Shown here in pieces: positions 24,877 to 34,773 of a stretch of 55,567 nucleotides of DNA. The translations under genes and the position numbers were made by a program. Source of the stretch: an uncultured Chlorobiaceae bacterium (GTDB lineage: Bacteria > Bacteroidota > Chlorobiia > Chlorobiales > Chlorobiaceae). The notes beneath the pieces are model-generated. The model worked only from the letters and a program-made list of their open reading frames with translations, had not been told where the DNA came from and did not search any database. Positions within the stretch are counted from its first letter, which is position 1. Each line of letters begins with the position of its first letter. The DNA lies in contig CAIMHT010000080.1 of the NCBI GenBank assembly GCA_903840935.1, positions 1 to 55,567 on the forward strand, given 5' to 3'.

Positions 24877-27800
24877 ATGAAGGACATACTACTCAACAGC
24901 CTCGAACAACGCATCCTTGTGCTTGACGGTGCGATGGGCACCATGATTCAGCGACATAAATTACAGGAAGCGGACTACCGGGGCACACGCTTTGCCGACC
25001 ACTCGCATCCGCTCATCGGAAATAACGATATTCTTGTACTGACGCGCCCGGATATCATCTATGCGCTTCACTGCGACTTTCTTGAAGCTGGTTCCGACAT
25101 TATCGAAACCAACACCTTCAATGCCAACCCGATTTCACAGGCTGACTATAATACCTCAGAGCTGGTGAGGGAGCTGAACGTTGAAGCCGCCCGCCTTGCA
25201 AGGAAAGCGGCGGATGAGTATACGGCGCGAACCCCCGGCAAACCGCGCTTTGTTGCCGGTTCTATCGGCCCAACCAACAAGACGCTGTCGCTCTCGCCGG
25301 ATGTCAATAATCCCGGCTTCAGGGCGGTCACCTTCCGGGAGGTGGTTGATAACTACACCCTGCAGCTTGAGGGGCTTATGGAGGGTGGCGTAGACCTGCT
25401 GCTGGTTGAAACGGTCTTTGATACGCTGAACTGCAAGGCTGCCCTTTTTTCAATTGAAGAGTTTTTCAACCGCACCGGCGTGCGCATACCGGTCATGGTC
25501 TCCGGCACGGTTGTAGATGCCAGCGGTCGGACCCTATCCGGCCAGACAACTGAGGCATTCTGGATCTCTATTGCCCATACGCCCGACCTGCTCTCCATTG
25601 GGCTCAACTGCGCACTTGGTTCAAAACAGATGCGCCCCTTTATTGAATCGCTGGCCGGAATTGCTGAAAGCTATGTGAGCGTCTATCCGAATGCCGGGCT
25701 GCCGAACGAGTTCGGAGAGTATGACGACTCCCCTGAATACATGGCTTCGCAGATTGCCGACTTTGCCACTTCCGGATTTGTCAATATTGTCGGTGGCTGC
25801 TGCGGAACAACTCCGGAGCATATCAAGGCGATTGCCGAGGCGGTAAAAAGCCTGAAACCGCGCCAGCACCCGACAAAAAAGCATGAACTGCAACTCTCCG
25901 GCCTCGAACCGCTGTTTGTCAACCGCACGACCGGCTTTATCAATGTCGGCGAGCGCACCAATGTGACCGGATCGAAAAAATTCGCCCGACTCATCAAGGA
26001 GGGGAACTACGACGAGGCGCTCTCCATTGCCCGCCAGCAGGTGGAGAGTGGCGCACAGGTGATCGATGTCAACGTGGATGAGGGAATGCTCGACTCCGAG
26101 CAGGTGATGAAGGAGTTCCTCAACCTGATCGGCTCCGAGCCGGAAATTTCACGCGTACCGGTAATGATTGACAGCTCGAAATGGTCGGTCATCGAGAGCG
26201 GTCTGCAATGCGTCCAGGGCAAAAGCATTGTCAATTCCATCAGTCTCAAGGAGGGTGAGGAGCTTTTCAGGGAGAGGGCACGCAAGGTGCTGCAATACGG
26301 TGCTGCTACTGTTGTCATGGCCTTCGACGAATCGGGTCAGGCCGACAGCTACTGGCGCCGCATTGAGATCTGCAAACGCGCCTACGATATTTTGACACAA
26401 CAGGTTGGCTTTCCGGCGGAGGATATTATTTTTGATCCTAATGTGCTGACCGTTGCCACCGGCATTGAAGAGCACAACAACTACGCCGTCGATTTTATCC
26501 AGACTGTTTTGTGGATCAAGGAGAACCTGCCTTATGCAAAAGTCTCCGGCGGTATAAGCAATGTCTCGTTCTCTTTCCGTGGCAACGAAACGGTTCGGGA
26601 GGCGATGCACGCCGCCTTCCTCTATCACGCCATTCAAGCCGGGCTCGACATGGGTATTGTCAATGCGGGCCAGCTCGCCATCTATGAGGATATTGATCCT
26701 GAATTGCTGGTACGGGTTGAGGATGTGCTGCTCAATCGCCGCCCGGACGCGACCGAGCGCCTCGTCAGCTTTGCGGAAACCATTCAGGATGGCGGTGAAA
26801 AAACTGAAGCAAAGGCGGCTGAATGGAGGAGCCTGCCGGTTGAGGAGCGGCTGCGCTACGCTCTGATCAAAGGGATTGTTGACCATATTGAAGAGGATAC
26901 CGAAGAGGCCCGACTGCTCTATCCGAGCCCGCTCCAGGTGATTGAGGGGCCGCTGATGAACGGCATGAACGCCATCGGCGACCTCTTTGCGGAGGGGAAG
27001 ATGTTTCTGCCGCAGGTGGTCAAAAGCGCCCGCGTCATGAAGCGCTCGGTGGCCGTCCTTTTGCCTTACATCGAAGCTGAAAAGGCGCTGAACAAGGATA
27101 CCCGTGCTGCGGCCAAAGTGCTGCTTGCAACGGTCAAGGGGGATGTGCACGATATCGGCAAAAATATTGTCGCTGTTGTGCTTGCCTGCAACAACTATGA
27201 TGTGGTCGATATCGGCGTCATGATGCCATGCGACAAGATTCTTGAAGCGGTCGAGCGCGAGCATGCCGACCTGCTTGGCCTGAGCGGCCTCATCACCCCT
27301 TCGCTGGACGAAATGGTGCATGTTGCCAGCGAGATGGAGCGGCTCGGCATGAAAATTCCGCTCCTCATCGGAGGCGCTACAACGTCAAGAATGCATACTG
27401 CGGTGAAAATTGCACCGGTCTACTCAGGTGCTGTCGTACAGGTACTTGATGCCTCACGGAGCGTTCCGGTGGTCAACAGCCTGCTCAATCCGGCGCTCAG
27501 CCCCGCTTACATTGCCCAGCTCAAAATGGAACAGGCCGGACTGCGCGAAAGCCACGCATCACGCACCTCCTCTATCAAATATCTTTCGCTCCAGGAGGCA
27601 CGCAACAACCGTCCGGAGCTTCAGGAGACCATCTACAAGCCTCTGCAACCGGGAATTACCCTGCTTGAGAATGTTACCGCCGGAGAGCTGCGTCACTATA
27701 TCGACTGGACACCCTTTTTCATGGCGTGGGAGCTGCATGGCCGCTACCCGCAGATTCTCGACGATGCGAAGTATGGCTGCGAAGCAAAAAAACTCTTTGA

Positions 27801-28605
27801 CGACGCCAACGGCCTGCTTGACCGGATTGAAGAGGAGCAATTGCTCGGTCTTAAAGGTGTTGCTGGCCTCTTCCCGGCCAACAGCTCGGGTGATGACATT
27901 GAAGTTTACACTGACGAGAGCCGCACAAGCTTGCTCACCACACTGCACACCCTCCGTCAGCAGCAGGAGAAGAGCGCAGGTGAGCCGAATCTTTCCCTGG
28001 CGGACTTTATCGCCCCTGTCAACTCAGGACTGACGGACTACATCGGAGGTTTTGCCGTCACAGCGGGGCTCGGAATTGAAAAAGTGCTCAAGGAGTTCAG
28101 TGACCAGCAGGACGACTACCACCGTATCATGACGCAGGCACTGGCCGACCGCCTGGCTGAAGCCTTTGCGGAAATGCTGCACGAACGTGTACGGCGTGAG
28201 CTTTGGGGTTATGAACCTGCTGAAAAAGGGCAAATCAGAAAACGGTGTGCCTGTCATCCCGACCCCCAATGCCAGCCACACGCTATCCATGAGCTGCTTG
28301 CAGAAAAATATCAGGGCATCCGCCCCGCTCCCGGCTACCCCGCCTGCCCCGATCATACGGAGAAGGCGGAGCTTTTCACCTTGCTGAATACCGAAACCAA
28401 TACCGGCATCACGCTCACCGAAACCTTCGCCATGAACCCGGCAGCCTCGGTCTGCGGCCTCTACTTTGCACACCCACAGGCAAAGTATTTTGTACTCGGC
28501 AAAATCGGACGCGACCAGGTTGAGGAGTACGCAGAGCGTAAAGGGATGGGCCTCAAGGATGCTGAGAGGTGGCTCGCTCCGGTTTTGAATTACGATCCAC
28601 AATAA
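24877..28605 (+). CDS. metH: Cobalamin-dependent methionine synthase (MetH)
   Basis: A 1242-residue four-module enzyme that transfers methyl from methyltetrahydrofolate to homocysteine through cobalamin. The homocysteine domain starts [10 protein letters not shown] at residue 17 and ends with the zinc Cys pair in [10 protein letters not shown] near 307. The folate domain opens [12 protein letters not shown] near 356. The cobalamin cap leads to [11 protein letters not shown] (B12 His) near 756, with [13 protein letters not shown] and [14 protein letters not shown] after it. The C-terminal SAM activation domain runs from about 920 and includes [12 protein letters not shown]. The full length matches E. 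coli MetH. A bidirectional terminator follows at 28625-28662. Confidence 0.96.
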   Translation: MKDILLNSLEQRILVLDGAMGTMIQRHKLQEADYRGTRFADHSHPLIGNNDILVLTRPDIIYALHCDFLEAGSDIIETNTFNANPISQADYNTSELVRELNVEAARLARKAADEYTARTPGKPRFVAGSIGPTNKTLSLSPDVNNPGFRAVTFREVVDNYTLQLEGLMEGGVDLLLVETVFDTLNCKAALFSIEEFFNRTGVRIPVMVSGTVVDASGRTLSGQTTEAFWISIAHTPDLLSIGLNCALGSKQMRPFIESLAGIAESYVSVYPNAGLPNEFGEYDDSPEYMASQIADFATSGFVNIVGGCCGTTPEHIKAIAEAVKSLKPRQHPTKKHELQLSGLEPLFVNRTTGFINVGERTNVTGSKKFARLIKEGNYDEALSIARQQVESGAQVIDVNVDEGMLDSEQVMKEFLNLIGSEPEISRVPVMIDSSKWSVIESGLQCVQGKSIVNSISLKEGEELFRERARKVLQYGAATVVMAFDESGQADSYWRRIEICKRAYDILTQQVGFPAEDIIFDPNVLTVATGIEEHNNYAVDFIQTVLWIKENLPYAKVSGGISNVSFSFRGNETVREAMHAAFLYHAIQAGLDMGIVNAGQLAIYEDIDPELLVRVEDVLLNRRPDATERLVSFAETIQDGGEKTEAKAAEWRSLPVEERLRYALIKGIVDHIEEDTEEARLLYPSPLQVIEGPLMNGMNAIGDLFAEGKMFLPQVVKSARVMKRSVAVLLPYIEAEKALNKDTRAAAKVLLATVKGDVHDIGKNIVAVVLACNNYDVVDIGVMMPCDKILEAVEREHADLLGLSGLITPSLDEMVHVASEMERLGMKIPLLIGGATTSRMHTAVKIAPVYSGAVVQVLDASRSVPVVNSLLNPALSPAYIAQLKMEQAGLRESHASRTSSIKYLSLQEARNNRPELQETIYKPLQPGITLLENVTAGELRHYIDWTPFFMAWELHGRYPQILDDAKYGCEAKKLFDDANGLLDRIEEEQLLGLKGVAGLFPANSSGDDIEVYTDESRTSLLTTLHTLRQQQEKSAGEPNLSLADFIAPVNSGLTDYIGGFAVTAGLGIEKVLKEFSDQQDDYHRIMTQALADRLAEAFAEMLHERVRRELWGYEPAEKGQIRKRCACHPDPQCQPHAIHELLAEKYQGIRPAPGYPACPDHTEKAELFTLLNTETNTGITLTETFAMNPAASVCGLYFAHPQAKYFVLGKIGRDQVEEYAERKGMGLKDAERWLAPVLNYDPQ

Positions 28606-28624
28606 AGGAGCTTGCCTGTCAAAA

Positions 28625-28662
28625 CCCGGAGCAATTGTTTCGATGCTGTACCTTGCTCCGGG
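28625..28662. terminator. Bidirectional intrinsic terminator between metH and the HD-domain gene
   Basis: A perfect 10-bp stem, CCCGGAGCAA at 28625-28634 with TTGCTCCGGG at 28653-28662, is flanked by AAAA on the left and CTTTT on the right. It lies between two convergent genes, so it can stop transcription from both sides. Confidence 0.8.
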
Positions 28663-28686
28663 CTTTTGATGATGACAGACCAAAAG

Positions 28687-29244
28687 CTACCACTTCATCA
28701 TGGGCAAGGGACTGAGCGGATGACTTTTCAGCCGCTTGATGGTGAGTTTGGCAAGCATGGCATGGAATCCTGCATTTGGAAACGCATCCAGCACATCCGC
28801 AACAAAATCATCCGGCAGACGGTAGCGAAGCAGACCGCCTGAAAGATCGATCCAGTCTGCCTTTCTGAAGGGTTCAACCAGCCATGAAGGATTGCTCCGA
28901 TAGCGGGTAAACTTGTGATGTTCACCGATCATAGCCTCTATTTCCTTGCACCACGATGCATTAACGCTTTTTTCCAGATAACGCTGTGCCAGCAGTCGGG
29001 AGGGTTGCAGGTAGTCAAAAGTGTTCTCTGTCCAAATGCCGAGATCATGAAAAACTGCGGCAACAGCGATTTTGCCCTCTACCGCTGTGCTCTCGCCAAC
29101 AAGAGCACAGCAAAAATTGAAAACACGCATGCAGTGGTTGCGGTAAGCGTCGTAATCGGGGCCGAGTGGCTGACGATACACTGCAAGCAGATCGTCAAGC
29201 AAAGCGGAGTGAGAGACAACAAACTCAATTTTTTTATTATTCAT
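28687..29244 (-). CDS. HD-domain phosphohydrolase-like protein
   Basis: A 185-residue protein with a compact HD fold. A first His is in YRNHCMRVFNFC near residue 36, the HD pair in AAVFHDLGIWTE near 62, and later His residues in IGEHHKFTRY near 104. It may hydrolyse a nucleotide or phosphate ester; the substrate is unknown. Start is ATG 29244, which overlaps the stop of the upstream lipoprotein gene by eight bases. Frames open further upstream lie inside that gene. It is the last gene of a two-gene unit. Confidence 0.8.
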   Translation of the reverse strand: MNNKKIEFVVSHSALLDDLLAVYRQPLGPDYDAYRNHCMRVFNFCCALVGESTAVEGKIAVAAVFHDLGIWTENTFDYLQPSRLLAQRYLEKSVNASWCKEIEAMIGEHHKFTRYRSNPSWLVEPFRKADWIDLSGGLLRYRLPDDFVADVLDAFPNAGFHAMLAKLTIKRLKSHPLSPLPMMKW

Positions 29245-29962
29245 TGCCACGTTTACCCGGGAGCGCCATCTCTTTTTCCAGATTGACCTCTTTAATGGTG
29301 TAGCCTGCCGGCACCTCGAATTTTGCAGCGGGAACAGAGGCATTTTCCTCAATTTTGGCAGCCTTGATGATTATGCCTCCCATTTGGCTTTTGAGGGAAA
29401 TCTTTTTATAGAGCACACCGTAAACCCTCTGCTCTTTTTTCTCCTTGTTGAGCGAGATGGAATATTTTGTACCCGTAACACCTGCAACAACTTCAGTTCC
29501 CTCTTCGCGATAGTCTAAATCCTTTTTCATCTGTTCACCGATCTCCGCACCCATCTTCATGGCCATCTCCTTGAACTTTCTGAGGTCTGTTTTTGTCGCC
29601 ACCTTGCTGGTCTCATCCTTGCCATTGACAATTTTTTCAGCTTCGTAGGAGATCATATAATCGCCATCGGTTATATCCACCTTTTTTTCATGCGATTTCA
29701 TCCCCATGATATTAGAATCCGTCACGCTCTCTCTTGCCTCCCGGCGCCCGTAATCATCAAAATAAAGGGTTGAAACACTCTTTATCCCCATGATTACCAT
29801 TGGCTCATAGGTGACAATACCCGACTGCACATCGTAACGCCTGGGTGTCGAACTGGATGAAGATTCAGTCAAGATTCCCGGTTTTGGGGAATCTGATTTT
29901 TTTGAGCAACCGGAAACAAGTACCAGCGCTGAAAGGAGCAATAGACCGACCGTTCTATTCAT
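29237..29962 (-). CDS. Lipoprotein of unknown function
   Basis: A 241-residue exported lipoprotein. The signal peptide MNRTVGLLLLSALVLVSGC ends in a lipobox with the Cys at residue 19. A Ser-rich linker follows, then a domain with VTYEPMVIMGIKSVSTLYFD and KTDLRKFKEMAMKMGAEIGE and many Lys and Glu residues. The pattern of a measured conversion of a metal- or dye-like state is not recognisable; no family is assigned. It overlaps the HD-domain gene downstream and is divergent from the chlorosome gene. Likely anchored in the outer or inner membrane. Confidence 0.75.
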   Translation of the reverse strand: MNRTVGLLLLSALVLVSGCSKKSDSPKPGILTESSSSSTPRRYDVQSGIVTYEPMVIMGIKSVSTLYFDDYGRREARESVTDSNIMGMKSHEKKVDITDGDYMISYEAEKIVNGKDETSKVATKTDLRKFKEMAMKMGAEIGEQMKKDLDYREEGTEVVAGVTGTKYSISLNKEKKEQRVYGVLYKKISLKSQMGGIIIKAAKIEENASVPAAKFEVPAGYTIKEVNLEKEMALPGKRGNE

Positions 29963-30235
29963 AGTTGATTTTATTGGGTTACAGTAATGTTACGAGAGCA
30001 CATAAAGACGGTAACCTACGCATATCCCTGCGGATTGTCAAATTCTTACAAGGCATGGAACCATCTCCGGGTACGCTCACCAGCAAGACAGGAGATCGAA
30101 TTGAGCAAGATAAAAGTTCCCGAAAAAAGGAGCTCTTGCCGGATTTATTGCTTGGATTGAAGGAATACTTTGTATTTTAAGAGATAAAATTTTTTACCAA
30201 CATCTATCTCAATAAACCTCTAAATAATAAACATC

Positions 30236-30496
30236 ATGGCAAACGAACCAATCAATGATTTCTCAGTTGCGCTCAACAATCTTTTGAAAACCGTTGGCAC
30301 ACTTGCTCAGCAGCAGCTTGACTTGATCAACCTCGGAATCAAGGCAGCAGGTCAGATTATCGAGCCTCTTGTAAAGACCTCTTCTGACCTGGCAGGAAAC
30401 GCTGTCAAAATTTCTTCTGATCTTATTGGCAGCGTCCTGAACACCGTGGGACAGGTTTTCCAGAACGTGACATCAGCTATTGCTCCCAAGAAGTAA
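30236..30496 (+). CDS. csmB: Chlorosome envelope protein, CsmB/CsmF family
   Basis: An 86-residue protein composed of amphipathic, Gly- and Ala-poor helices without a signal peptide. It carries the repeated pattern of the CsmB/CsmF group: IEPLVKTSSDLAGNAVK in the middle and VFQNVTSAIAPKK at the end. These proteins sit in the lipid monolayer around the chlorosome, the light-harvesting organelle of green sulfur bacteria. CsmB and CsmF of other species are about 75 residues, so this one is about ten longer, with a repeated SSDL(A/I)G unit (SSDLAGNAVK, SSDLIGSVLN). It is a single gene followed at once by a strong terminator. I cannot fully separate CsmB from CsmF by eye. Confidence 0.75.
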   Translation: MANEPINDFSVALNNLLKTVGTLAQQQLDLINLGIKAAGQIIEPLVKTSSDLAGNAVKISSDLIGSVLNTVGQVFQNVTSAIAPKK

Positions 30497-30510
30497 GGCA
30501 TTGTTCATGC

Positions 30511-30555
30511 AACAAAAAAGCACCTTATGCGTCTCGCAGAGGGTGCTTTTTTGTT
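30511..30555 (+). terminator. Strong intrinsic terminator after the chlorosome gene
   Basis: A perfect 14-bp stem, AACAAAAAAGCACC at 30511-30524 with GGTGCTTTTTTGTT at 30542-30555, has a 17-base loop. The T-run is in the right arm. It lies 14 bases after the csmB stop and eight bases before the convergent L,D-transpeptidase gene ends, so it probably serves both. Confidence 0.88.
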
Positions 30556-30562
30556 TACAGGG

Positions 30563-32239
30563 TTACTGGTCGCAACGTTCTGTTTTATAATGTGGCAGTG
30601 GTGTGTTGAGTGCCTTCAATACCCGATCGTCACGATGATAGAGATCATCGCAAAAATGAAGTTCATCACCCTCATCAGTAACCGTCAGGTAGAGAATATA
30701 GACGGGAATCCGCTTCGGCAGGAACACTATTCTTGTTTTTCCTCTCTTGATTACCGCCAGAATCTTCTCCTTGCTCCAATTGACGCTGTCCTGCAACACC
30801 AGAGCGGCAAGATCCACGGGGTTTTGAACCCTGACACACCCCGAGCTGAAGTTTCTGGTGTTCGCTGCAAAAAGCTCCTTGTGTGGGGTATCGTGCAGAT
30901 AGACAATATAGGGGTTCGGAAGCATGAACTTGACTCTCCCCAATGAACCCTGATCTCCGGCACTCTGCTGAAGGCGGTAGGGAAAGTTCCCGGCTGAATA
31001 CTCCGACCAGTTGACCGTTTCAGGGTCGACGACACTGCCGTTCGAGGCAATAATTTTCAGATTTTTATGAGCAAGATACGAACTGCTTTTGCGAAGAGCA
31101 GGCAGAGCATCTTTGGCAAGAATAGTTGGCGGGATGACCCACTGGGGATTGAGGATAACGTACTGCATGTCGGCCTTGAAAAGCGGTGTTTCCCGGCCAG
31201 GTTTCCCAACAATAACCCGCGTACCCCACCTGACTCGACCATTTTCGACATAACGCAGATTAAAGTCAGCAACATTCACCAAAATACAGGTAGGTTCGAG
31301 GTCACTTAAAAACCATCGGTACCGTTCAAGGTTGAGGCGAATCTCATCAATACGACGGGCAACAGGGATATTCATGAGACGGAGGGTGGCCGCTCCAACC
31401 ACACCATCAGCCTCCATACCGTTCCGCTTCTGAAAGCGCTTGACGGCGTCTACCACATCTCCTCTGTAGACTGTTGAAGTATCCGCATTCAGAACAGAGA
31501 GATCGCCCGACACTTTGAGTCGCTGACGCAACATGGTGACGCGAATCTGTCTTGCACCCTCCTGCAGTTTCGGCCCTTCAGCCAGAATTGGCCAACCGCC
31601 TTCATGTGCAATGGTGCGATAGCGTGCAAGCCCTTTTCTGAGATGATCATAAGCCGGATGCTGCAATCGCAGTTCTTTTACGGCAGCAGCAATCTGTCTG
31701 GTAGCAATGGCACTATGGAGCTTGGAGTCAAGAGCGCTACGACTCCTCTCATGATGCAACTCCCAGTGCGTATCAAGAGTTGAGGGATCAACTTTTCCGC
31801 AATGAAGATGAGATGCAAGGGTAAAAAATGATTCGCTCAGGAGAAGATCGTAACAGGCAATCTGCTGTGGGGTAACGGGCGGTTTGCTGTAAAAACCCCT
31901 GATCTCCTTTAGGTGATAGTCTGCTGGATCAAGGCCATCATCAGCTACGCCCTCAATCGAACTCATCAGTTCGGCAATCATCGTCCGCGTTGTCCATACA
32001 GGCTGAAAGCCCCTTGCTGCGTAGAAGCGCTCAAGCTTGATGTTATAAAGGGCCCTGGCACTGCCTCCCTCGGGGCTCTTCTGTCGAACCAGCCAGTCTA
32101 AACGATCGTGAATCGTCTGGGCTATACCCGCTGTAGGCACACTCTGTGTCTGATGCTGTTCCGGGTGATTAACCGCTGGTTTTACCTGAACGGGTTGCGG
32201 CGGGCTGAAGGCAAGCCAGAACAGAAGAATACCAATCAT
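30563..32239 (-). CDS. L,D-transpeptidase, YcbB/LdtD type
   Basis: A 558-residue periplasmic enzyme. A hydrophobic N terminus (MIGILLFWLAF) acts as signal or anchor. A helical scaffold domain with GVADDGLDPADYHL follows near residue 95. A peptidoglycan-binding domain carries VDAVKRFQKRNGMEADGVVG near 262-281, and the YkuD catalytic domain near 320-500 has YLHDTPHKELF and the nucleophile Cys in FSSGCVRVQNP near 480. YcbB-type enzymes make 3-3 crosslinks in peptidoglycan or attach proteins. Length and module order match YcbB. The next gene upstream, 15 bases away, encodes a second, unrelated L,D-transpeptidase-like protein. Confidence 0.9.
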   Translation of the reverse strand: MIGILLFWLAFSPPQPVQVKPAVNHPEQHQTQSVPTAGIAQTIHDRLDWLVRQKSPEGGSARALYNIKLERFYAARGFQPVWTTRTMIAELMSSIEGVADDGLDPADYHLKEIRGFYSKPPVTPQQIACYDLLLSESFFTLASHLHCGKVDPSTLDTHWELHHERSRSALDSKLHSAIATRQIAAAVKELRLQHPAYDHLRKGLARYRTIAHEGGWPILAEGPKLQEGARQIRVTMLRQRLKVSGDLSVLNADTSTVYRGDVVDAVKRFQKRNGMEADGVVGAATLRLMNIPVARRIDEIRLNLERYRWFLSDLEPTCILVNVADFNLRYVENGRVRWGTRVIVGKPGRETPLFKADMQYVILNPQWVIPPTILAKDALPALRKSSSYLAHKNLKIIASNGSVVDPETVNWSEYSAGNFPYRLQQSAGDQGSLGRVKFMLPNPYIVYLHDTPHKELFAANTRNFSSGCVRVQNPVDLAALVLQDSVNWSKEKILAVIKRGKTRIVFLPKRIPVYILYLTVTDEGDELHFCDDLYHRDDRVLKALNTPLPHYKTERCDQ

Positions 32240-32254
32240 AGATCACCCCCTAAG

Positions 32255-32992
32255 TTATGAAAACTGGTCTGAAACAGGCTGCCGCCGGGCAAGATCAGGA
32301 GCAAAAAGCATGGACTTGGCAGCGTAATCTCTGCCATCGTGGTAAATAAAGAGGCAACTTCCCCCTTTGATAAGATCGATAACCTTCTGAAAGCAATCAA
32401 AAGATATAGCAGGACACCCCTCACTTCTGCCAAGACGCCCGTGCCTTCTGATAAAATCGTAGGAGACATAATCCGCACCATGAATAACAATACTTCTTGA
32501 TTCGGCGTTGTCGTTAATACCACGCTCCATGCCCTGAAGCCTGAGCGAATAGCCGTTTTTGCCATCATAAGTTTCACCTGTTGTATAAAAGCCAAGACTG
32601 CTCTGACGGGAACCCGGAATATTGGAAAAACTCTCGGCATAATTCTCGCCGCTGCCCCTGCCATGCGCAACAAGCGCGGAATAAAGCAATTGACCTCGGT
32701 TGACGTCAATAACAAACATGCGTTCATCTACTGAAGGCCTGTTGAAATCAATAACCGTCAAAATACCATCACGGCTTACCTTGCCCTGCTCTTTGATGGT
32801 GCGATATCCCTCAAGCGCCATAGTGAGAACCCTGGAACTTATCTTGCCGCTAAGTTCAGGAAATCTGGAAAATACAGAACTATTATTTTTAAAAGGGTTT
32901 ATGTCAAAAGAGAGCGAGTGCCCCTGTACCGGAAACGCCAACATAATCAACACAACAAATACCATTATCAATCGAATCATAAGCAACTGCAT
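32255..32992 (-). CDS. Murein L,D-transpeptidase catalytic domain protein (YkuD_2 type)
   Basis: A 245-residue secreted protein. The signal peptide MIRLIMVFVVLIMLAFPVQG begins at the sixth codon, so the true start may be ATG 32977. The catalytic block has RSIVIHGADYVS near residue 166 and GRLGRSEGCPAIS near 184, with the His and Cys of the YkuD_2 family. It lacks a peptidoglycan-binding domain. It is transcribed with the YcbB-type gene, 15 bases apart. The family is thought to act on peptidoglycan; the exact reaction is unknown. Confidence 0.85.
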   Translation of the reverse strand: MQLLMIRLIMVFVVLIMLAFPVQGHSLSFDINPFKNNSSVFSRFPELSGKISSRVLTMALEGYRTIKEQGKVSRDGILTVIDFNRPSVDERMFVIDVNRGQLLYSALVAHGRGSGENYAESFSNIPGSRQSSLGFYTTGETYDGKNGYSLRLQGMERGINDNAESRSIVIHGADYVSYDFIRRHGRLGRSEGCPAISFDCFQKVIDLIKGGSCLFIYHDGRDYAAKSMLFAPDLARRQPVSDQFS

Positions 32993-33143
32993 ACAAAGTT
33001 AAACCGGCTCACACTTAACGATCTGCCAGCAAATAAAAGTGAGTTTTTAATTAAAAATAAAAACTACAACAACACCCTTACAATGAAGAGAAATGACGTT
33101 CATAATCATAGAAGAAGACAAGAAAGATAATTTTTTTTTCGGA

Positions 33144-33363
33144 ATGGTCAAATCGCCGACGCTTCAGCCCCTCTTGAAAAGGGCTTCATGGGACACTGAA
33201 ACTGTACTTGAGCTTCATCGATTTTTTTGAACAGCCTGATGTGGAAAAGATGCTGGGGCCAGTTCAGCAAAAAAAGTTGCAAGCACCTCCCAAACTATTT
33301 TTGGCCGCAACTCTTCTGCCTGAACTACCTGACAGCAGGAGAAGCGACAAAGCGCCAGCGTGA
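33144..33363 (+). pseudogene. Possible small gene interrupted by a one-base shift at a T7 run
   Basis: From ATG 33144 the frame reads MVKSPTLQPLLKRASWDTET and VLELHRFF, then meets TGA right after seven T residues (33222-33228). Dropping one T continues the frame as EQPDVEKMLGPVQQKKLQAP and on to TGA 33361-33363, giving 72 residues of normal composition. So a single indel, or slippage on the T run, would restore one protein. The last 39 bases overlap the convergent SIMPL gene. No domain is recognised and the reading is tentative. Confidence 0.3.
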
Positions 33364-34062
33364 AGTGACCGTGACCACAATATCCTGCTCGGAAGGTGCG
33401 ATTTCCGTTGGCGCGGGAGCCGCCTTTAAAGCCATCATCTCCATGGCCGGCCTGCCGCTGGAGGGAGGATGACTGACACCAACCTCAATCAACTGGCCAA
33501 GACGCCCCCCTGCAGCCTGAGCCATGATTGCGCCATCCCTTCGGGCATTGCCAACCGCAAAGGCAAGCGCCTGCTGACGAAGCTCCTCATAACGGCTTGA
33601 TGAAAACGTAATGCTCTGCACCTCATCAGCCCCGGCCTGAACGGCGGCATCAATGGCCCGGCCAATTAACCCCAGCGTGCGCACCTTCACCATGATGGCG
33701 TGACGTGCAGTGTAGCCTTTCAGCAAGCTCTTCCCCAACGACTGATCCCACTCCCAGTTTGGAGAGACCGTATAGCTTGCCGTCGGTGCATCTTCAAGAG
33801 GAACAGCCGCCGTCCGAAGTGCCGCCTGCACACGGTGATACTTCCCGGCGGTCTCGGCAGCAGCCTTATCCGCACTTTTTGCATTCGATTGCAGCAGAAC
33901 ACCGAACTCCGCCACATCAGGCGTTACAGAAACCTTTCCTGAGGCCGAAACCAAAATCTGACTCTCTACAGCACGCGCCGTCAGAGAAAACCCTGTCACT
34001 CCGACAAGCAACCAGAGAGTGCAATAAATCAGCTTTGTTTTCACGACTACCGTTTTCATCAA
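33325..34062 (-). CDS. SIMPL (DUF541) domain periplasmic protein
   Basis: A 245-residue exported protein. The signal peptide covers roughly residues 1-31 (LIYCTLWLLVGVTGFSLTARA). The SIMPL/DUF541 domain begins ILVSASGKVSVTPDVAEFGV, the typical opening of the family, and continues with YTVSPNWEWDQ and the ITFSSSRYEELRQQALAFAV block near 150. These proteins are periplasmic or outer-membrane associated and form oligomers; function is unclear. The start at 34062 has two Met codons in tandem. Its 3' end overlaps the tentative gene at 33144-33363. Confidence 0.87.
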   Translation of the reverse strand: MMKTVVVKTKLIYCTLWLLVGVTGFSLTARAVESQILVSASGKVSVTPDVAEFGVLLQSNAKSADKAAAETAGKYHRVQAALRTAAVPLEDAPTASYTVSPNWEWDQSLGKSLLKGYTARHAIMVKVRTLGLIGRAIDAAVQAGADEVQSITFSSSRYEELRQQALAFAVGNARRDGAIMAQAAGGRLGQLIEVGVSHPPSSGRPAMEMMALKAAPAPTEIAPSEQDIVVTVTSRWRFVASPAVR

Positions 34063-34115
34063 TCCATCACTATTTTAAACATTGTCCTGCACACGCCAAC
34101 CAATAAATTATGGCA

Positions 34116-34631
34116 TTAATTCTTGTACAATTCTTTCACCTGGAACAAAATATACCAGCCAATAACCGCCCCTATGATTCCAACGATAATCCCACTGAAA
34201 GAAAGAATCGTTCCAATCAAACTGACAATGCTCGCATAAAAAAGCAATCTCCAGGCACTTGCAGTGCGTTTGAATAATCCAGGAACGGCCACAACTTCCA
34301 TGATAACCGTGATAACCGAAACGGCAAGCCCGACAATTGCACCAAACCCCCATGAAAATCCGTACCCATAACCTCCCATCATCGCAAATGGAGAAAGAAT
34401 GGCGGTCAGCCCCAAAGCCGCGAAAATAATGGGTAACGCCATAACCGCTAATACAATAATCAGATATGGAGAAACATTAGCAATAAACTCCTTAACTTCT
34501 TGCGGCAGGGAAAATGGCGCTTTTTGCACCATGTAATCATCAAGGATTGCCTCAAACTGGGACAAAACTCCCTTCACATCTGACGTTGCCTGAGCTTTTT
34601 GCCCTGAACCGTTGTTTTCATTTTCTGACAT
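34116..34631 (-). CDS. Predicted integral membrane protein of unknown function
   Basis: A 171-residue protein with a soluble N-terminal region of about 50 residues (GVLSQFEAILDDYMVQKAPF) and four hydrophobic segments at about 52-75, 82-112, 125-145 and 146-163. The second is Gly/Tyr-rich (MMGGYGYGFSWGFGAIVGLA). The C-terminal helix ends FQVKELYKN. No family is assigned. It lies downstream of another membrane-protein gene on the same strand and upstream of the SIMPL gene. Confidence 0.75.
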   Translation of the reverse strand: MSENENNGSGQKAQATSDVKGVLSQFEAILDDYMVQKAPFSLPQEVKEFIANVSPYLIIVLAVMALPIIFAALGLTAILSPFAMMGGYGYGFSWGFGAIVGLAVSVITVIMEVVAVPGLFKRTASAWRLLFYASIVSLIGTILSFSGIIVGIIGAVIGWYILFQVKELYKN

Positions 34632-34696
34632 AATTTTATGGTTTAATAGTTAAATAAAAATACTTAAAATAGATAAAATTGCTTTTTCCTTTTGCG

Positions 34697-34714
34697 GTGA
34701 TGAGCCCTCATCAC
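34697..34714. promoter_or_regulatory. Short palindrome GTGATGAG-CC-CTCATCAC
   Basis: An 18-base sequence with two perfect 8-bp arms and a 2-base centre lies between two membrane-protein genes on the minus strand. It is not followed by a T-run in either direction, so an operator or processing site is more likely than a terminator. Confidence 0.35.
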
Positions 34715-34773
34715 GACGATTTGTAATCACCCTGCTCCACAACCATGCCTGAGCGATTTAACCCTTAAGCACT

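Noticed and set aside
29965..30180. 71-codon plus-strand frame before the chlorosome gene
   Set aside because: Low-complexity composition, no ribosome site and no family pattern; probably the leader of csmB.
33160..33200. AGCCC...GGGCT hairpin as a terminator
   Set aside because: Stem of five pairs only and no T-run on either side at the right distance.
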